Below are positions 22,986-36,230 of a stretch of DNA of 64,000 nt, piece after piece. The notes under the pieces are model-generated. The model was not told where the DNA came from, searched no databases, and saw only the letters and a program-made list of their open reading frames with translations. Each line of letters begins with the position of its first letter. Positions within the stretch are counted from its first letter, which is position 1. This DNA comes from Enoplolaimus lenunculus (taxonomy: Eukaryota; Nematoda; Enoplea; Enoplida; Thoracostomopsidae), in contig JASANG010004034.1 of the NCBI GenBank assembly GCA_030248215.1, positions 153,171 through 217,170 of the forward strand. Reading direction: 5' to 3'. Position numbers and translations under genes: made by a program.

Positions 22986-25900
22986 ATGGACGAATCTAAC
23001 GGCGAGTCATCTTTTGAAATCGTAAACAGTCAAAGCCAGCCGACGAATGTTCCCACCGGTGTGTAATTTTTGTTTATGCATTTATGGTAGCATTTTGTGA
23101 TCTGATCCAACTACATTGCATGCACAGTTTAGTACCGCGCAGTTTTTGTGAGTCCACTAGCCAATACGGAGAACTGAATTCTAATATTTTTTGGACTAAA
23201 TGAAGTTAAACGTAAAGTTAATGTTTTCTTTAAAATGGGGTTTTAAACCAGAACCAGATATTTTGCGCAAAACGTCTTGTTATGTACACATATTTTTAAA
23301 AGTTTAACTTTAGACTTGCAACCGATGCCCAATACAACACAGCCAACTGCCCCCGCTCCGGTCTCCAAATTGCCGCCCCCGCCAACCGCAGTCCCACCTC
23401 AGTTTGCTCCGACCAACAAGACTGCAGTGTCAACGCCTGCAATAAATCCATACAGTATTCAGTCCACTGTTCCAAAGAAATCCACGCCACCACCGTTGTC
23501 AACAATGGGACAACAACTAGTAAACACTGGGTAATTTATGCAATTTGAGTTTCGATGGAAAATTGCTTATGGGTGAAAAGTTCTCCTGTGTCAATGAGTG
23601 GTTTTGCATGAAATCGTTATTTTAAGTACCTAAAACAATCGTTAAGGAAAGTCTGAGTATATAATACTTTTGGAGCAACAAGTAAACTTTCATGCAATAA
23701 ATGTTTCACATTTAATGGAGTGCAGATGAACCGGTTTTATTTTTCCTTTGCCTTGGTAAATGATTTCGTTGTATTAAATTCGTTGCGTAACAGATTTAAA
23801 AAGCTTCTTCATTATATATCAATATGCTTGTATCCAGAGTTGCCACATTCATTCCTCAGTCATCGCCAGCCGAAATTTTACCAACGCATTCTTCTGACAT
23901 GTGTGCGTCACCGTTTCCAGGCGAAAAGTAAGTTAATGGTCAGTGCCATACCTTTTGGCGGATGTCAGTGGTGCTGATACAAAAGCTTCTATCTTCATAT
24001 TTTTGTCGTGCGGGCTTTGGAATTACGATTAATTTGGTTCGTTATTTATCTCCGGTAAATAATGACAGTAAACGAATGGTTTTAGAAGGACAAAATCGAA
24101 TGCAGACTGTTTTGGTCGCAGCATGTAGAATTGTATATGATGTACACCATTGTTTTGTTGTTTCACCTTAATCGATACCGTTTTATCTTGTCAACAAATT
24201 TCCAGAGCTGCGAGTGAGATTGGAGTTAATTTGTCTGAAATTGATATGCCTCAACCAGTTGGTGGCGTAAGCAACGAAGGTGAAGACGGAAGCACGGGCA
24301 TTTGGAACTGGATCGCTGGTTCAACTTTGTTGAATAAAGTTGCGGAAAAAGCAAAGGCAAGTCAAAATCACTAATTTTTTGGGTATTGTTTAACCTTTGG
24401 TTTAAGAATATTTTTTTATTTTGCGGTCAAGAAACACACCGTATCATTTCTAATTCCGCATAACCAATTACTCTTATTGTTTAATTTTAGGTTACTTCTT
24501 TTTCAGTTTCCAGTTTTTGTTTTTTCATTTTATTTTTGTATTCCCATAAATCATTTTACTAGGATTTGTATAGTATATAAGTGTGCTTGTAAAACATGAT
24601 TACAGAATTCCGTCGACAGTGTAATCAACACGCTTGATCCTCAAATGAAAGATTATATGAGTAAGTTCTAATTTTCAATAAATTTGTTGCCCAAAAATTG
24701 TGTAATGTATTCAAAATGTAGTCATAACAACATATGTATCAAAACACAATAAACGAGTGATATACAGAAGTCACGTTTTGTTGAAAACACCACATAGACA
24801 TTTAGCACGTGCTGCATTGAACGGTTGGTTCATTTTTGCAAACCAATCTAGTTTGTTTTAGCGACTGTATTTAAACTAAATCGTTGCACAAACTCGTTGT
24901 TTGGTTGCTTATTTATGCATATAGGGCCAGTTTCCGTTCCTACCGTTGGGCTGGAAATTTCGATTTTATTAAAGTATACTGAGCCATTAAATTTCTGAAT
25001 TTTGTGTTTTGACCGTATCTCATTGTATGTCATTTGCTGTTTTAGCTTCAAGTGGGGCCGTCGAAGTAATAATAGCGTCTGATGATGAAACCCACATATC
25101 TGCGATACGAGCAGGTAAAGTTATACCTAACTCAACGTAAATGTTATTTTATACATTATTGGGAGACATTTTTGTGTACATGTGCTTTTATTTTCACTTG
25201 CAGCACATGCAGTGGCAAACGTATTGATGTGATATTATTTTAAAGCAGGGAGACCATTGAACCATTTTGATTATTATTGAAACCCGATACTTTAAAATTT
25301 TTATTTTACAGGATTTCACTTTGCATTCTACCAGGTAATTGTTCGTGGGCTCGGTTCGCCTGCCACAAGTGATCGTATTGCAGCGTTGCCACGAGGCTTT
25401 AAAGCAGCTTTGAGTGCAGCACAAATTAAAATCGATAGTTTGCGGCGATCGGGACTGGCTAACCCTGCTACTCCAGTTGTCGCAATTCAAACGTTTATCT
25501 CGGATTTTGCAAATAACGATAGGTAATGTCAAATTGAACATAAAAATGCATTTTCTAATTCTGTAAGTTTTGGAAGAATGAACATAATATTTTGTTTTGA
25601 GATGTATTTTATTGCTGAAAGTTAACGTATATGTAACTGCGCTAAAATATTGTGTAAAATTCACAATTATTTCGATGCGACGTTTGTTAAATATGACAGA
25701 TTTAAGTACATCAAAAACATGATTAATGCTAAGATCATTGTAAGAACTGAATTACGTATAAGAAATTAAATTTTGCTCGAACATGAGCGGGAATTGTACA
25801 TTTTTGACCGAAAAGGAACCGGAATTTGAAATAATTTTCAACACCAATCGGTTAAATTAATAGATCTACTGAATGAGATAAGAAGACATTTAGCACGACT

Positions 25901-26884
25901 AATAATTTTGCAACTACAAAATTTAATGTTTAATTTGACACATCACAGTAAAAATTTCAGTTCCTACGTTCTCCTATGACGGAACAGGATCAAGAATCGT
26001 TTTTTGCCGGAATTCCGACGGTAACAGAAAATCCGGTGGAACCCTGTGAAATATATACACTTAAAAACCGGCTGCGGAATTTTTTGGTATCCGGTCGCAT
26101 CATGGCATGTAGTGATGCAGTAATATTACATTTTAGCTGGTTTTTCATGGATTGTATTGTACTTAATGATACACAACGCAAGGTTACTATAACTGGATAT
26201 AGTCAGCCTGTTTCGGTGCCTTCTGAACTTATTGGCGCATTAAAAGTAAGCAGCCAGTACGCATTGAAATCTAAGTCTTGCCATTCTCGACTATATTTTT
26301 TCTTATGTGCATTAATTTCGGTGAAAGCTAAAAATACAGCTGCATTATGCGGCAGATTAATTTAAATACGACGAAAATGGTTTATTGACGTGAAATTCTT
26401 GGCCAAAATATTTGTGGTTTCTGTGTTCGTTACTACATCAAAATTGTTGCATAAAATTAGAAATATCCTGTATCAAATTCGAAAGCTTAAATTGTCTGAT
26501 GCCCCCAATTCAAATTTCTCTGTACGCCACTTTTTGTTAAGTTCCTTCTGGGTAAATACAGGAATCGTATTATTGTTGTGGCCCGTGATAACTATAAGAA
26601 TCAGATCGTCACTAAGTCCATCGGTCTTTCACGGGTAGGTTTTTATAATAAATTACCATGGGTCATTGTGATAGTATTGTTTGGTTCTTCAGGCTCAAAC
26701 TACGTCGGTGTATCCTCACGCAGCAACTGGATTTGCAATATCTTTGGCACAAGCGTTGGTCACAACAGGTCAGCCACCTGCAAGTGAAAATCAAGTAATT
26801 GAACAGATGTGTGGAGCAACAAAATCCCAACTATTGGCTGCGGCAGCTGCAAATATAGCATTTTTGTATAAAAAGAAATTGTAA
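22986..26884 (+). CDS. PRRC1: PRRC1 homologue (proline-rich and coiled-coil-containing protein 1), 9 exons, 388 aa
   Basis: Exons are 22986-23058, 23314-23530, 23838-23927, 24206-24356, 24606-24660, 25046-25114, 25312-25522, 26137-26245 and 26693-26884. They total 1167 nt, in phase at every junction. The N-terminal third is Pro/Ser/Thr-rich (about 25-126). The conserved C-terminal domain starts at GIWNWIAGSTLLNKVAEKAK (158-177) and continues with NSVDSVINTLDP, IKIDSLRRSG and the SWFFMDCIVLND block, ending in AFLYKKKL. These align block by block with vertebrate PRRC1 (about 445 aa). The domain is related to the non-canonical purine NTPase (YjjX-like) fold. Vertebrate PRRC1 has been linked to ER-exit-site/COPII traffic and the PKA regulatory subunit; function here is inferred. 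All introns are GT-AG except intron 4, which has a GC donor (AAG|GCAAGT at 24357). A possible poly(A) signal is at 27375-27380. Confidence 0.93.
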
Positions 26885-28403
26885 CCGGTGTAATTATGAC
26901 TTAATATAGTACATACGGATGGTACCTATTCAGGCATGGAGTATCATAGTAATATATTTACATTTGATGTTACAAAATAATTATTGTGGGCTGGATATTG
27001 GCGGTATATTACCATTGACAGTTTTTGAGATCACTTTATTTGCATACAAAGGCGGGAATTCTCGAATGTGTGGAGCACATATCACCAGTTGGTAATAGGT
27101 CTTGTAACTTTCGATCCAGTGAATACTGAGGTTCAAAATTCAGGACATTTTTCGGATTTTATCTGCTCCTGTACCAATTTCGAGTGAAACAACTGTAATA
27201 GTTAGTGGGCTTGAAAATCTATTACTAACTGATGATTGTTGCTATATCCATTTGAGAATATGGGCCCTAATTGTAGTTTCAGAGCAAAGCTACGGTATAG
27301 AGCCATTGTAGTCAGATGAATATCTGTAGCGCAGCCTGTACGAGTGTGAACTATGGCTATACCTATAACTTGAAAATAAATAAAATAAAAATTGGTTTTG
27401 TATTTTTGAATGCTACTATCGCTTTAAATGCTTGGTGTTGGAATTTTGGCTGGTTTTGTTTTTTATTGTTTATATTTTGACACGCATTTAATAAGCAATG
27501 CAACAATGTCTCCATGCTGTGAATATGTTGCACAAAAACAATTCATTAAATACCAGGGCCCATGTACATTGGCCTTAATTTTTTTAATTCCTTCATACAG
27601 TAAACTACTGCAGTTGTGTGGTACACCATAAGCTAACAATTTTTGATAAACACTTTTAAACAAATCCTAAATTGCAAGATTTTGAAATAGCGGCTCTTGA
27701 AGAAAAACCCTTGAGAATATAATTGTTAAATTTTGAGTTTTCAGTCGAAATATCTATACAAAGCGTTATTTGTTCTGAACTTTGCCCAACTTGTATTATA
27801 GTTGTTTACCGTGGAAGAACATCAGGTTCAAAATTGAGAACGTTTTGCAAAATGTTTAATTATGTACAAATTGCTACCCAAACCTAACCCGCCCGAAGAT
27901 AAATGTTTTGTAAAACCATGGAAAATTTTACTGTCCGAATGTTCGGTTTCTGTCGAAGCCGAAGGCAAACCTCTGGTTGTGTCTTGTTTACAGCCTGCTA
28001 TTACAATATTATTTCATGTGCCTAATGTAATAAACTATATTTGTATAATCTTCGCCTCGAGCTGATAAGCAAAGTGTATTTTATTTGTGCTCATTTGCAT
28101 TTCGGTGTGCGTCTAGTGCACGGTGCAATTCAATTTTTCATTGGCTATATAGTAAAATTATTTAGAGGAATGGGAACCTTAGAAGCCATATCAGTTGTAA
28201 ACGGTAGAAACGGAATTACTGATCAAAGTAACGGAAAACAGATAAATGAAATATAAATGTTTTCAATGGTGTTTTTTGTCAGCAGACTTTAGGCGTCAAA
28301 ATATTTACCTGGCTTTTTTAAATTAAAAAAATGGGTGTTACCAAAATTTTAATATTTTGGGTGAATTTAGGGATTTTTATTTCACTTACAGCATATCTAC
28401 AGG
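26885..28403. other. 3' flank and intergenic, no gene seen
   Basis: AT-rich sequence after the PRRC1 stop, including a cluster of AATAAA-like motifs at 27375-27390. The open frames are short and without family features. Confidence 0.4.
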
Positions 28404-28510
28404 GTACACCTGGTGGTCTACCTCCGGCTCCGACAGAAAATCAGCCTCTGGCTCCGGTAGAATTTTTTGCCGGAGGCACCGGCAATTTCGGTATTAAAAT
28501 TTTGCATAAT
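28404..28510. repeat. Dispersed CTCCGG-rich repeat (one of several copies)
   Basis: Sequence such as CTCCGGCTCCGACAGAAAAT and TAGAATTTTTTGCCGGAGGC. Similar, diverged stretches are at 29519-29605 and 30865-31086, within PRRC1 intron 7 (about 26000-26090) and at 48850-48890. The internal short motif itself recurs in both orientations. The class was not identified. Confidence 0.45.
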
Positions 28511-31500
28511 CTTACAAACTATCGGTTTTAGCGGGTTTCCTTTTACTTTTTTCACAACTTTCAGGAAAGAGTTTCCGAAATTTCACAGAAAATTAGCTTA
28601 AAGACCAAACATATTGCAGATGTTGGTCAAAATTAACTATTAAGCATCATTTTTTGCAACCTAATTTCGACACACCTTCGGCTCCGGAAGTTAACTTAGG
28701 TTGACTTCTTCTGGTTGGCCGGATTTGTGGATGGGGATCCCTCGCAAAGTATAGATTCCTTTTTCTTTCTATTTTTCCCGGCAGTTTTTGATCAATACGT
28801 GAGGAATCCCTTTTACCAAAAATTTGTGTTCCACGTACTCTAACATTTTCCTGCCTACTGAATGGTTGAGGTAATGGCGCGCCACGGTGGACAGAAGCTT
28901 AAATTTTAGCACCATTACTTGAATTTACCGCTAAAATTAGAATTTCCCATCAAAACTTTAATTTCTCACCAAATGTTAAATAACCCTGATAGTTGCGATT
29001 TCACGACAGATTAGGAAAATCCGCGCACCGTTCCAGAGTTTTGAATTTGTCCACTATACGGTTTTCGAAAAGTTGTTCGTAGTGTTTTTAATTGTTTTTG
29101 ACTAAGTAGTAAACTTTAATAGCTAACATATTACAGACAAACCGGAAACGATATGTCCGGTAATTTATCAATTGGTGGTTATATCGTGACCGGATAAGTT
29201 ACGAACTCAATATTTTATTATTTTATAAAATTGATCTTAAATAATTCTTAACATCAAAGATTTGTATTATTTTAAGGCCCACAAGAATGTTGTCTGTCAA
29301 CTGTGTTTTTTTTTCATCTTTTGCTAAAATGTTCTAAGTATGCTTGTAATCAGTTTTTTATGATCAGTGTATAGTCTGCAGGGTACATGTTGTAACTGAA
29401 ATTTTTACTTAAAGAGCATCAAATCAAAATTTTATGAACGTTGCTTGCACTGAAGGTTTTCTGCACGCGTGACGCTAGTGATAATAGTTCGAGGAAAACG
29501 TCTGAACAACAGGTTACAACGGGAGGTCTACATTTGGCTGCGGTGTAGATCCAAGGATGCAGTAGAATTTTTGCCAGAAGTTCCACATATTTCGATAGTG
29601 CAGTTTTTTCAGTTCTTGTAAAATTTGTTGTAATTCAGGCGGCTTGTTATTGTACTTAGTACATTAATGTCTGAATGTCTAACGGTTTGGTTTACTGTGA
29701 AATTAAGCGAAACTACTTAACTGTGGATTATTTGACATTTTAGTACACAGCTGCATTTGCATCAGTCACCAAGTAAATATTAAGTTTGCTATTGTTTCAA
29801 ATATATATGTTTTGCGTAAACTCAAGTGTTTCCTAATTAACAACCGCTAATTTATCATCGAAATCCCAATCCTCTCTGCTACGATGTCAGTCAAATAGAA
29901 ATGATGTATATAAATTGAGATTTTTTCGCTATAAGTAAATTAATAAATTTGTGCTATGAAAAATGAAATATTTATGCACTCTGAGCGCAATCCGCTGCAT
30001 CCTGCATACACGCATGAATGTTTAATAATATATGCAAAATTAATTGGTTTTAGGTTCATTTGTCACACAGCCAGTTGTTTTTTTGACAAATTTTTAATTT
30101 TGCTACGAGCGTTTGCTTGTTCTACGAAGGTACGCGGCCCATTTTTATTGTTTCGGATATGTATTTATGTTTAGTGGTGAAATCAATTAAAATGAAATTG
30201 GTTATTTTTAGGTTTGCTAGACAAACGCTGAGTTGAAAAGACATGACTTTAAGTAGCCCTTTAAGTTGAATTTGGATGATTTTTCAAATGAAATAAACAC
30301 TAAGCCGGTGAAGTTGTCTTAGTCATTTGAGAATATATTTTTATATTTAAATGTGTTTATTTCCCAGCTGGGTATAGTTTAGAGGCAGACTGTAACTTGA
30401 TGTTTATTACAAGTCTTGAACTAGCGGGTTAATTTATTCAGTACATTTCACCTGTTACTACTCAGTTCACTTGATCAATTATTAATTTACATGTGGTCTT
30501 TCACATGTGTGCAAACTATTTGACTCTGTCCGATGTGTCAGCCTGATAAAGGCCAAATTTTGAACGAGAACCTCGTCAAAAATTATTTTGCCATGTAATT
30601 TTTTCAATGTTTTTATCTGTCAGTTAATAATTTAACGTTAAGTACAATCGTTAAAATTAGTCAACGTACATAGTCACGCAGATTTAAACTTTTAGAAATT
30701 TTATAAAATATTCTTCCAATTTCCAGGTCTCAGCAAGCATACCCGCGTTAAAATTTTCTTTATTGCTTCCTGTGTCATCTCCGAGTGCCTGCTACTAGTT
30801 TGCTTGATACTAAAATGGCTCTGAAAAGTTGGAAGTTTTCTATTTTTTCGGTAATTCGATAAAAATGACGACACCTGGTGACCAGAGTTGCTTCTGGTAC
30901 TTCAGAGGTTGCGGCCTAAAGTTATACAACTACCAGAGGTTTACGTCCGGCTCGTGCCAAATTTTTGCCGCAGGTTCTGACAATTTGGGCAACGGTTTGA
31001 CTCCGACACCAATTTGTTAGCCAATGCCGCCAACTCCGGGTTTTTCACCTCCGGTTGCTCCCTGAGCAATATCGAGCCGCCGCTGATAAAGATGCCGTTT
31101 CACACTATCGACAACATTTTTCACAATTTGCGTCCACTTGTTTTTAAATGACACTCAAACGGTTTTTGTATTGCTAGCGTGTCTATTTAAAACAAATAGT
31201 TTAGAGTAGACTAGACATATTTAATTTTTAAGCAATATGTGAAGATTTTTTTAATCATATATACTGTTTTTATAGTTAACGCATAGCCAAAGGCTGATCG
31301 GTAATCAAATGTTTATAATTTATATTTAGTTTGTTCCATAGTCGTTGGCTATTGTACCGTTTCATTAAGACGACCAACAAAAAACAGCTTGCAGTTTTGT
31401 GCTTATGGCCGCCCTAAGGGATTCTTTAGTTTTGACTGCAACTATGAAACAGCAAAGCAACTTTACGTATAATATTTAGTTTTACGTTTATCGATGTTAA

Positions 31501-31891
31501 TTTTGCAGACCTTCAATCATGAATTACTAACAGGAGGCAAAAAGATTATGAGGGGGCAAACGATTTTTTATAGCATTCGTCTAATGCTGCCCATATATTT
31601 TTAGCCCAGGCATAACGCGGTAATGTCCGTTGGTGTGGCGGCGTTTATCCTCGCGCACGGTAATGGCAGCCCTGAATTTTTATTATTCATTTGGTTTGCT
31701 TTAAATTTGAAGCTGTTTCGCAGAAAATAGCATGAATACGGTTTATAAAACGAACGGTTTATATCCTATATTTATTTCTCAAAGGAATTTTTACCGCAGC
31801 ACATTTTTTTGTTTGGTGCATCTCAAGCGATCGTCAAACGCAGAGTATCAGAATGTTGCGCGTGGCTATTTCCGTTCATAAAACACTGCAA
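28511..31891. other. Intergenic, no gene seen
   Basis: AT-rich sequence with diverged copies of the CTCCGG-rich repeat (29519-29605, 30865-31086) and a short patch of CAAAATTT-type degenerate repeats near 28915-28980. No coding exon could be supported. Confidence 0.4.
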
Positions 31892-32089
31892 AATCTATAT
31901 GTAGTAAAAGAATTAGCCGTTGTGTACTGCAATAGAGTAAGCTTAAGCTTTTGATTATTTTTGCCTAGGCTTAGAGTTAGGCCTGGGCTTATAGCTATAA
32001 AATCGTTCTGACACTGACGCTTAGGCGTACGGCTTCACACTTACGAATATTGTTATACTACTGTTACGGCCCTCAACTTTATGTTGGCC
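31892..32089. mobile_element. TIR element with TTAGGC-like core (copy 3, decayed)
   Basis: The right end TATACTACTGTTACGGCCC...TGTTGGCC matches copies 1 and 2. The core contains AGTAAGCTTAAGC and CTAGGCTTAGAGTTAGGC. The left end is too decayed to place exactly. Confidence 0.6.
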
Positions 32090-32314
32090 AGAATTCGGAA
32101 CTAAGATTACGTCATTATTTCGAACTTGCCTCTTAGTGAGAACATGTACTTCGCCAAAATATTGCGTCGAGTTGTTCAAGCGGGTATTTCAAAACGTATA
32201 ATAGGATGGTAGTGTGACACCGTTACGCAATAATTTTGATTGCATATAACTACCTATATAAAAAAATTTTCTTGCGCTTTCTGACTACCAACGTTTATCG
32301 CGCAGATAGGGATG

Positions 32315-32764
32315 TACTGTATTGACCCGAATAAGAGGGGGTGACTGGTATTTATTTGGCCTTTCCAGAGGGTACCTCCCACCCTTGTTATTCGGTTACG
32401 GACTGTTATTTATTTTTAACCAGTCCTCCGCCATTCTTCCTTACTGACATATATCCGGTATTGCAATTATCCGTTGAATTAAACGTTTATTTGTCTTGTG
32501 TCAATAGCTTGAGTGATAATGCAAGGTTATACTTAGGAATGTACTTTCAAAATTTAAGTACGCTTTGAAGGTTCGAACTGAAATTATTTGGTCATGGAGT
32601 CATTTATGCGCAACAATTAGGGTTAATTGACATTTATGGACTCTAAGTAGGGTTTAGAGACTCTATCCGCTTACGGAATTTGTTAAGGATACGGACTCCC
32701 ATTGATTCGGACCCAAAAAGGGGACCCCCTCTTATTACCTCCTCTTATTCGGGTCAATACAGTA
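32315..32764 (-). mobile_element. CTGTAGTGACCCG-type MITE (full length)
   Basis: It starts TACTGTATTGACCCGAATAA and ends in the inverted copy TTATTCGGGTCAATACAGTA, with about 24 bp of terminal repeat. TA at each outer edge suggests a Tc1/mariner-type TA target site. There is no coding capacity. It is in the opposite orientation to the copies at 45601 and 47561. Confidence 0.82.
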
Positions 32765-33509
32765 TGACCAATATTTGACCAGATTTGTGCTGCGTTTGGC
32801 AGTTTTAAACCTTTATTTTCAGCACGTGGCAGATTTGTTAAGAGTACCACGAATGAAAATTAAATTTCCATTTATGAACGTTTTTCATTTCAACTTGTAT
32901 TTGCAATCGCTCAGTGGTAGTTTAGATAACTATTGTCCTGGTCACTTGCTAATATTATTGCGTGCTTTTAAGCTTGTGCAACCATTTCAAGTAGCTACTA
33001 AAGACAAGACATATTAATAGTTTGTGCCAGAAATTGTGAGGCACTTATTCATACAATGCTTTTATTGTGTCTTGCCTTTGTTGTTTATAAATGATATATC
33101 TTCATAGCGCAGTGGCTAGCCAATTTTTGCCATGTTTAAGTTGTATAACACAATATTGCCAGATTTTACAAGTTGCATGCACAAATTAAGTCAAAATTTT
33201 AAACCAAAACACAATGGTTTGTATATTTAATTCGGGTTCGAGCTCCCGTATAAAGGCATGTTATTTCAAAAAATACAAGCATTAATGTTGCCCGGTAAAT
33301 TTTCCAATCATTGGCTCCTGGCCGAACTCGAACCATTTTTCGTGCCTTTTCGAAAACTGACGTGTTCAATACTTAGTTTTGACCTTTTTATTATTTTAGC
33401 CTTATATTAGATGTCTAAGAGCAAAATTAGCAATTTTTGTGCGCCGTGCAAATAATTGTACCTTCATGACCAGAAACGTACGAGGATTTTGTACACTTTC
33501 CCCATTTTA
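32765..33509. other. Intergenic, no gene seen
   Basis: AT-rich sequence between two repeat elements. No coding features were recognised. Confidence 0.4.
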
Positions 33510-33606
33510 CACGCTTTGGCTTGGCTTAAACAACGTCTTCCATAGGTACGGTTAGCCCAAGCGCTTGCTTAAGCTTTTGCTTAATCCTAAGTTTAAGCTT
33601 AAGGGC
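33510..33606. repeat. Degenerate TTAGGC-like tract
   Basis: GCTTTGGCTTGGCTTAAAC followed by CGCTTGCTTAAGCTTTTGCT and CCTAAGTTTAAGCTTAAGGG. It resembles the cores of the telomere-like TIR elements, but terminal repeats were not recognised here. Confidence 0.5.
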
Positions 33607-33710
33607 TAAACATAGATGTGTGCGAATGTGTACAAGAACCAGGTATCGCACTATTGCTGTCCATTAAAGTACTACTACAGCTGCAAACGAATAAGAAAAC
33701 AGCTCGGGAC

Positions 33711-34137
33711 TGTTGCGATCCGAACAAAAGGGGGATGTTATATGTAAGTCGGGGGTTCCTGTTTTGGATTCGAATCAATGTGTAGCGAGCGAGTAGTTGT
33801 GGCATTCGTGTTCCAGTAGGTTGCTGAAAAGCCAGTGGAAAGAAAACTCACAAGTGAAGTAAGCTAGAAACCAGACACAATTTAAACATAATGCAAAATG
33901 CTGACTTTCGTGGGTCCTGCGGTAAGGATTCGACCGTTAAGATCACACTAGATTCACCCTTGTTTTTTAAGCAACAAACTATAGACAATAGCAAAAGTAA
34001 AAGATGTGGGGTCCTAAATATTAAAACAGTGGTGGTTTGAAAAATATATAGCAGTCCGTAACCGAATAGCCAGGAGGGCACTCCATAGAGAGGTAAAATA
34101 AATAAGAGTCACCTTTCTTATTCGAGTCACTATAATA
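33711..34137. mobile_element. CTGTAGTGACCCG-type MITE (decayed)
   Basis: The left end CTGTTGCGATCCGAACAAAA and right end TTATTCGAGTCACTATAA are diverged forms of the family ends. The subterminal CAGTCCGTAACCGAATAGC block is shared with the better copies. Confidence 0.6.
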
Positions 34138-35355
34138 CAGCGACCTATAAAATTAATACCTGCTGTATTAAGTTGCATTGTGGAATCTGCATAAAATACA
34201 GCCAGATGTTGATGAAATTGAGAAAGCTTGTGTTTTTTCTTCTCTATTCTGCTCCACAGCTTGTGTGATAAAAGTTTTTTAATGGCTTTAAAATGGTGAC
34301 AGGTATCGATTGCGAAAGTTAAAATGTACTAAAGTATACCTTTGCTAATCTTGGCTTGTTTAGGTTTTGCTCTAAGATACCTAAACCTTTTTTCACAGAC
34401 ATGGGCTCATTGTTGGTGCTTGTTAGTTCTTACTTACCTACCTAACATTGGATAGTTGTTAGGTAAGCATGTAAAGCTTATAAGTTCAATGTTTAATGTG
34501 TGTTGTCTGTGAAGTGCGGTTAGAGCTACGAACTTTTCATTGTAGAAAAAACGTTTTACCGTTGGAGGATGATTGAAAATACGGCAACAAACGCAACAAA
34601 TATGTTTTTAAAACCCGTCAATGTACGGATGAATCAGCTGCGAAACCCTGTCACGAGCAAATTTATGCAGGTGCCACCGAATCTAACAGTTTACTGGAAC
34701 GGTGCTTAAAGCACGCATACCAAATTCCTGCTCAGTATAGATTACATTGTCCATATGGTAGGCTAGGGTGGGGTCCTCGAAAAATTCCGGTGTGTGGGGT
34801 GCACTTGTGATTATCAAACTATATTTCGATTTGTTTTGTCTAAAATCTTGTTAGGATGGGGGCCCCTGCCAGGGGTGGGCCCCCCAAATAGGAATATGGG
34901 GGCGGCTGCTTCGCATTTGGGATAACCAATAATCATAATTTTAAAATATGTAACTTTTTTGCTTGTAAAATAAATTTTTAATACAAAGTCACTCAAAGTA
35001 ACTAGGGCACATGAGTCATTAAAATTTTATGATATACTTGGCTGCAAATTTTTTATTACGCAGTTGTGTGACAGATACTGAACCAGGATTGGACACCGCA
35101 CCGGAAAATGATAGAAAAAACGGCTTTTTCGGTTTTTGTTCGTTTTTTATGAATCAAAAGAAAAAACCTTCGATATGTATTAATCTTTGGCAAATAACTG
35201 TTTCGGGAAACCAAAAGAAATTGTTGTTGTTACGCCTCTGATCTGGAACGAGTTTTTATAAGTACTGCAGAGAGGCCCATTACACACATCAGATATTGTA
35301 AAATACTCGTTTCGTTCGATTGGATAAATTCCAGACGTTTTTGCTGCTTGTGTTT
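34138..35355. other. Intergenic, no gene seen
   Basis: AT-rich sequence with a GC-rich patch near 34850-34910 (GGGGGCCCCTGCCAGGGG). No coding exon was supported. Confidence 0.4.
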
Positions 35356-35846
35356 ACTGTAACCGTGGCCTCAATTGAGGCCTATTTTATCACCAAGTAT
35401 TTACTGACAAATCCTATTTATTTGATTTTAACGTTGTTGCTGCATTAAATAGTCAGTCATAGCATTCTCTATGTATCAGTTTCATTAACTTCTGTGCATG
35501 GGAGCAAGAGCCATTGTTTTGTATGTTTTGCCATTTTTTAAGTTTTGTCTTTTTTTCAAAAAACGTAAAAAAACCGTTTTCGCCGGTTGATTCAATTTTT
35601 CCGGAAAAACCAAAACCCTGCACTGAAAATAGTACTTCACACTGAACAAAGTGCCGTTCATACATTCATCATTTGGTTTTACCGGCCGATATTGAAACTC
35701 TAACATAAGCAGTACAAAATTAAAATTAGCCACACTCAAGTCCTATTGACTCCTGTACACTTTCCTACACATGTATGATTAAGGTTTAGGCTATGTTTTA
35801 GAAAAAAAGGCTTAAGGCTTAGGCTCATGCTTAGGAAAAGGCATTC

Positions 35847-36224
35847 TACTGTAGTAACTCGAATCAGATCGAGATGATGAGAGAGGAGTCCAAGTATTCC
35901 TAATTACAGTGCTTTAGTGAATATAGTCCTAATTAGAGTCCATAAAAGAGACCAAAGGCCTAGACTAGACTGCTGAAATATGTAGCAAACACACAAACAA
36001 CACGCATGTGCTTTATTAAATTCAGAAAATTGAGTAATGGACGTGGCATCAGCAAATATCGATGCAAGTCAGTTCTGCCCAAAGGTAAGAATATAAAAAC
36101 AAGGGTGTTGGGTCCACCCACATGGGATGAGTTTAAAATAAATAAATTCGTAACTGAATAACAGAGGTATCCGCTGGAGAGGCATAATTCTCATCTGTCC
36201 CCACTTATTCGGCTCACTACAGTA
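35847..36224. mobile_element. CTGTAGTGACCCG-type MITE (shortened, in duplication copy 1)
   Basis: Starts TACTGTAGTAACTCGAATCA and ends CTTATTCGGCTCACTACAGTA. It is about 378 bp, shorter than the 450-bp copy at 32315. The same element is present at 37691-38068 because the host segment was duplicated. Confidence 0.75.
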
Positions 36225-36230
36225 GGAGTA

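Noticed and set aside
25976-26136. First half of the open frame before PRRC1 exon 8
   Set aside because: Exon 7 ends in phase 2, and only the acceptor at 26137 restores the frame and the conserved WFFMDC block. The sequence before it is intronic repeat.
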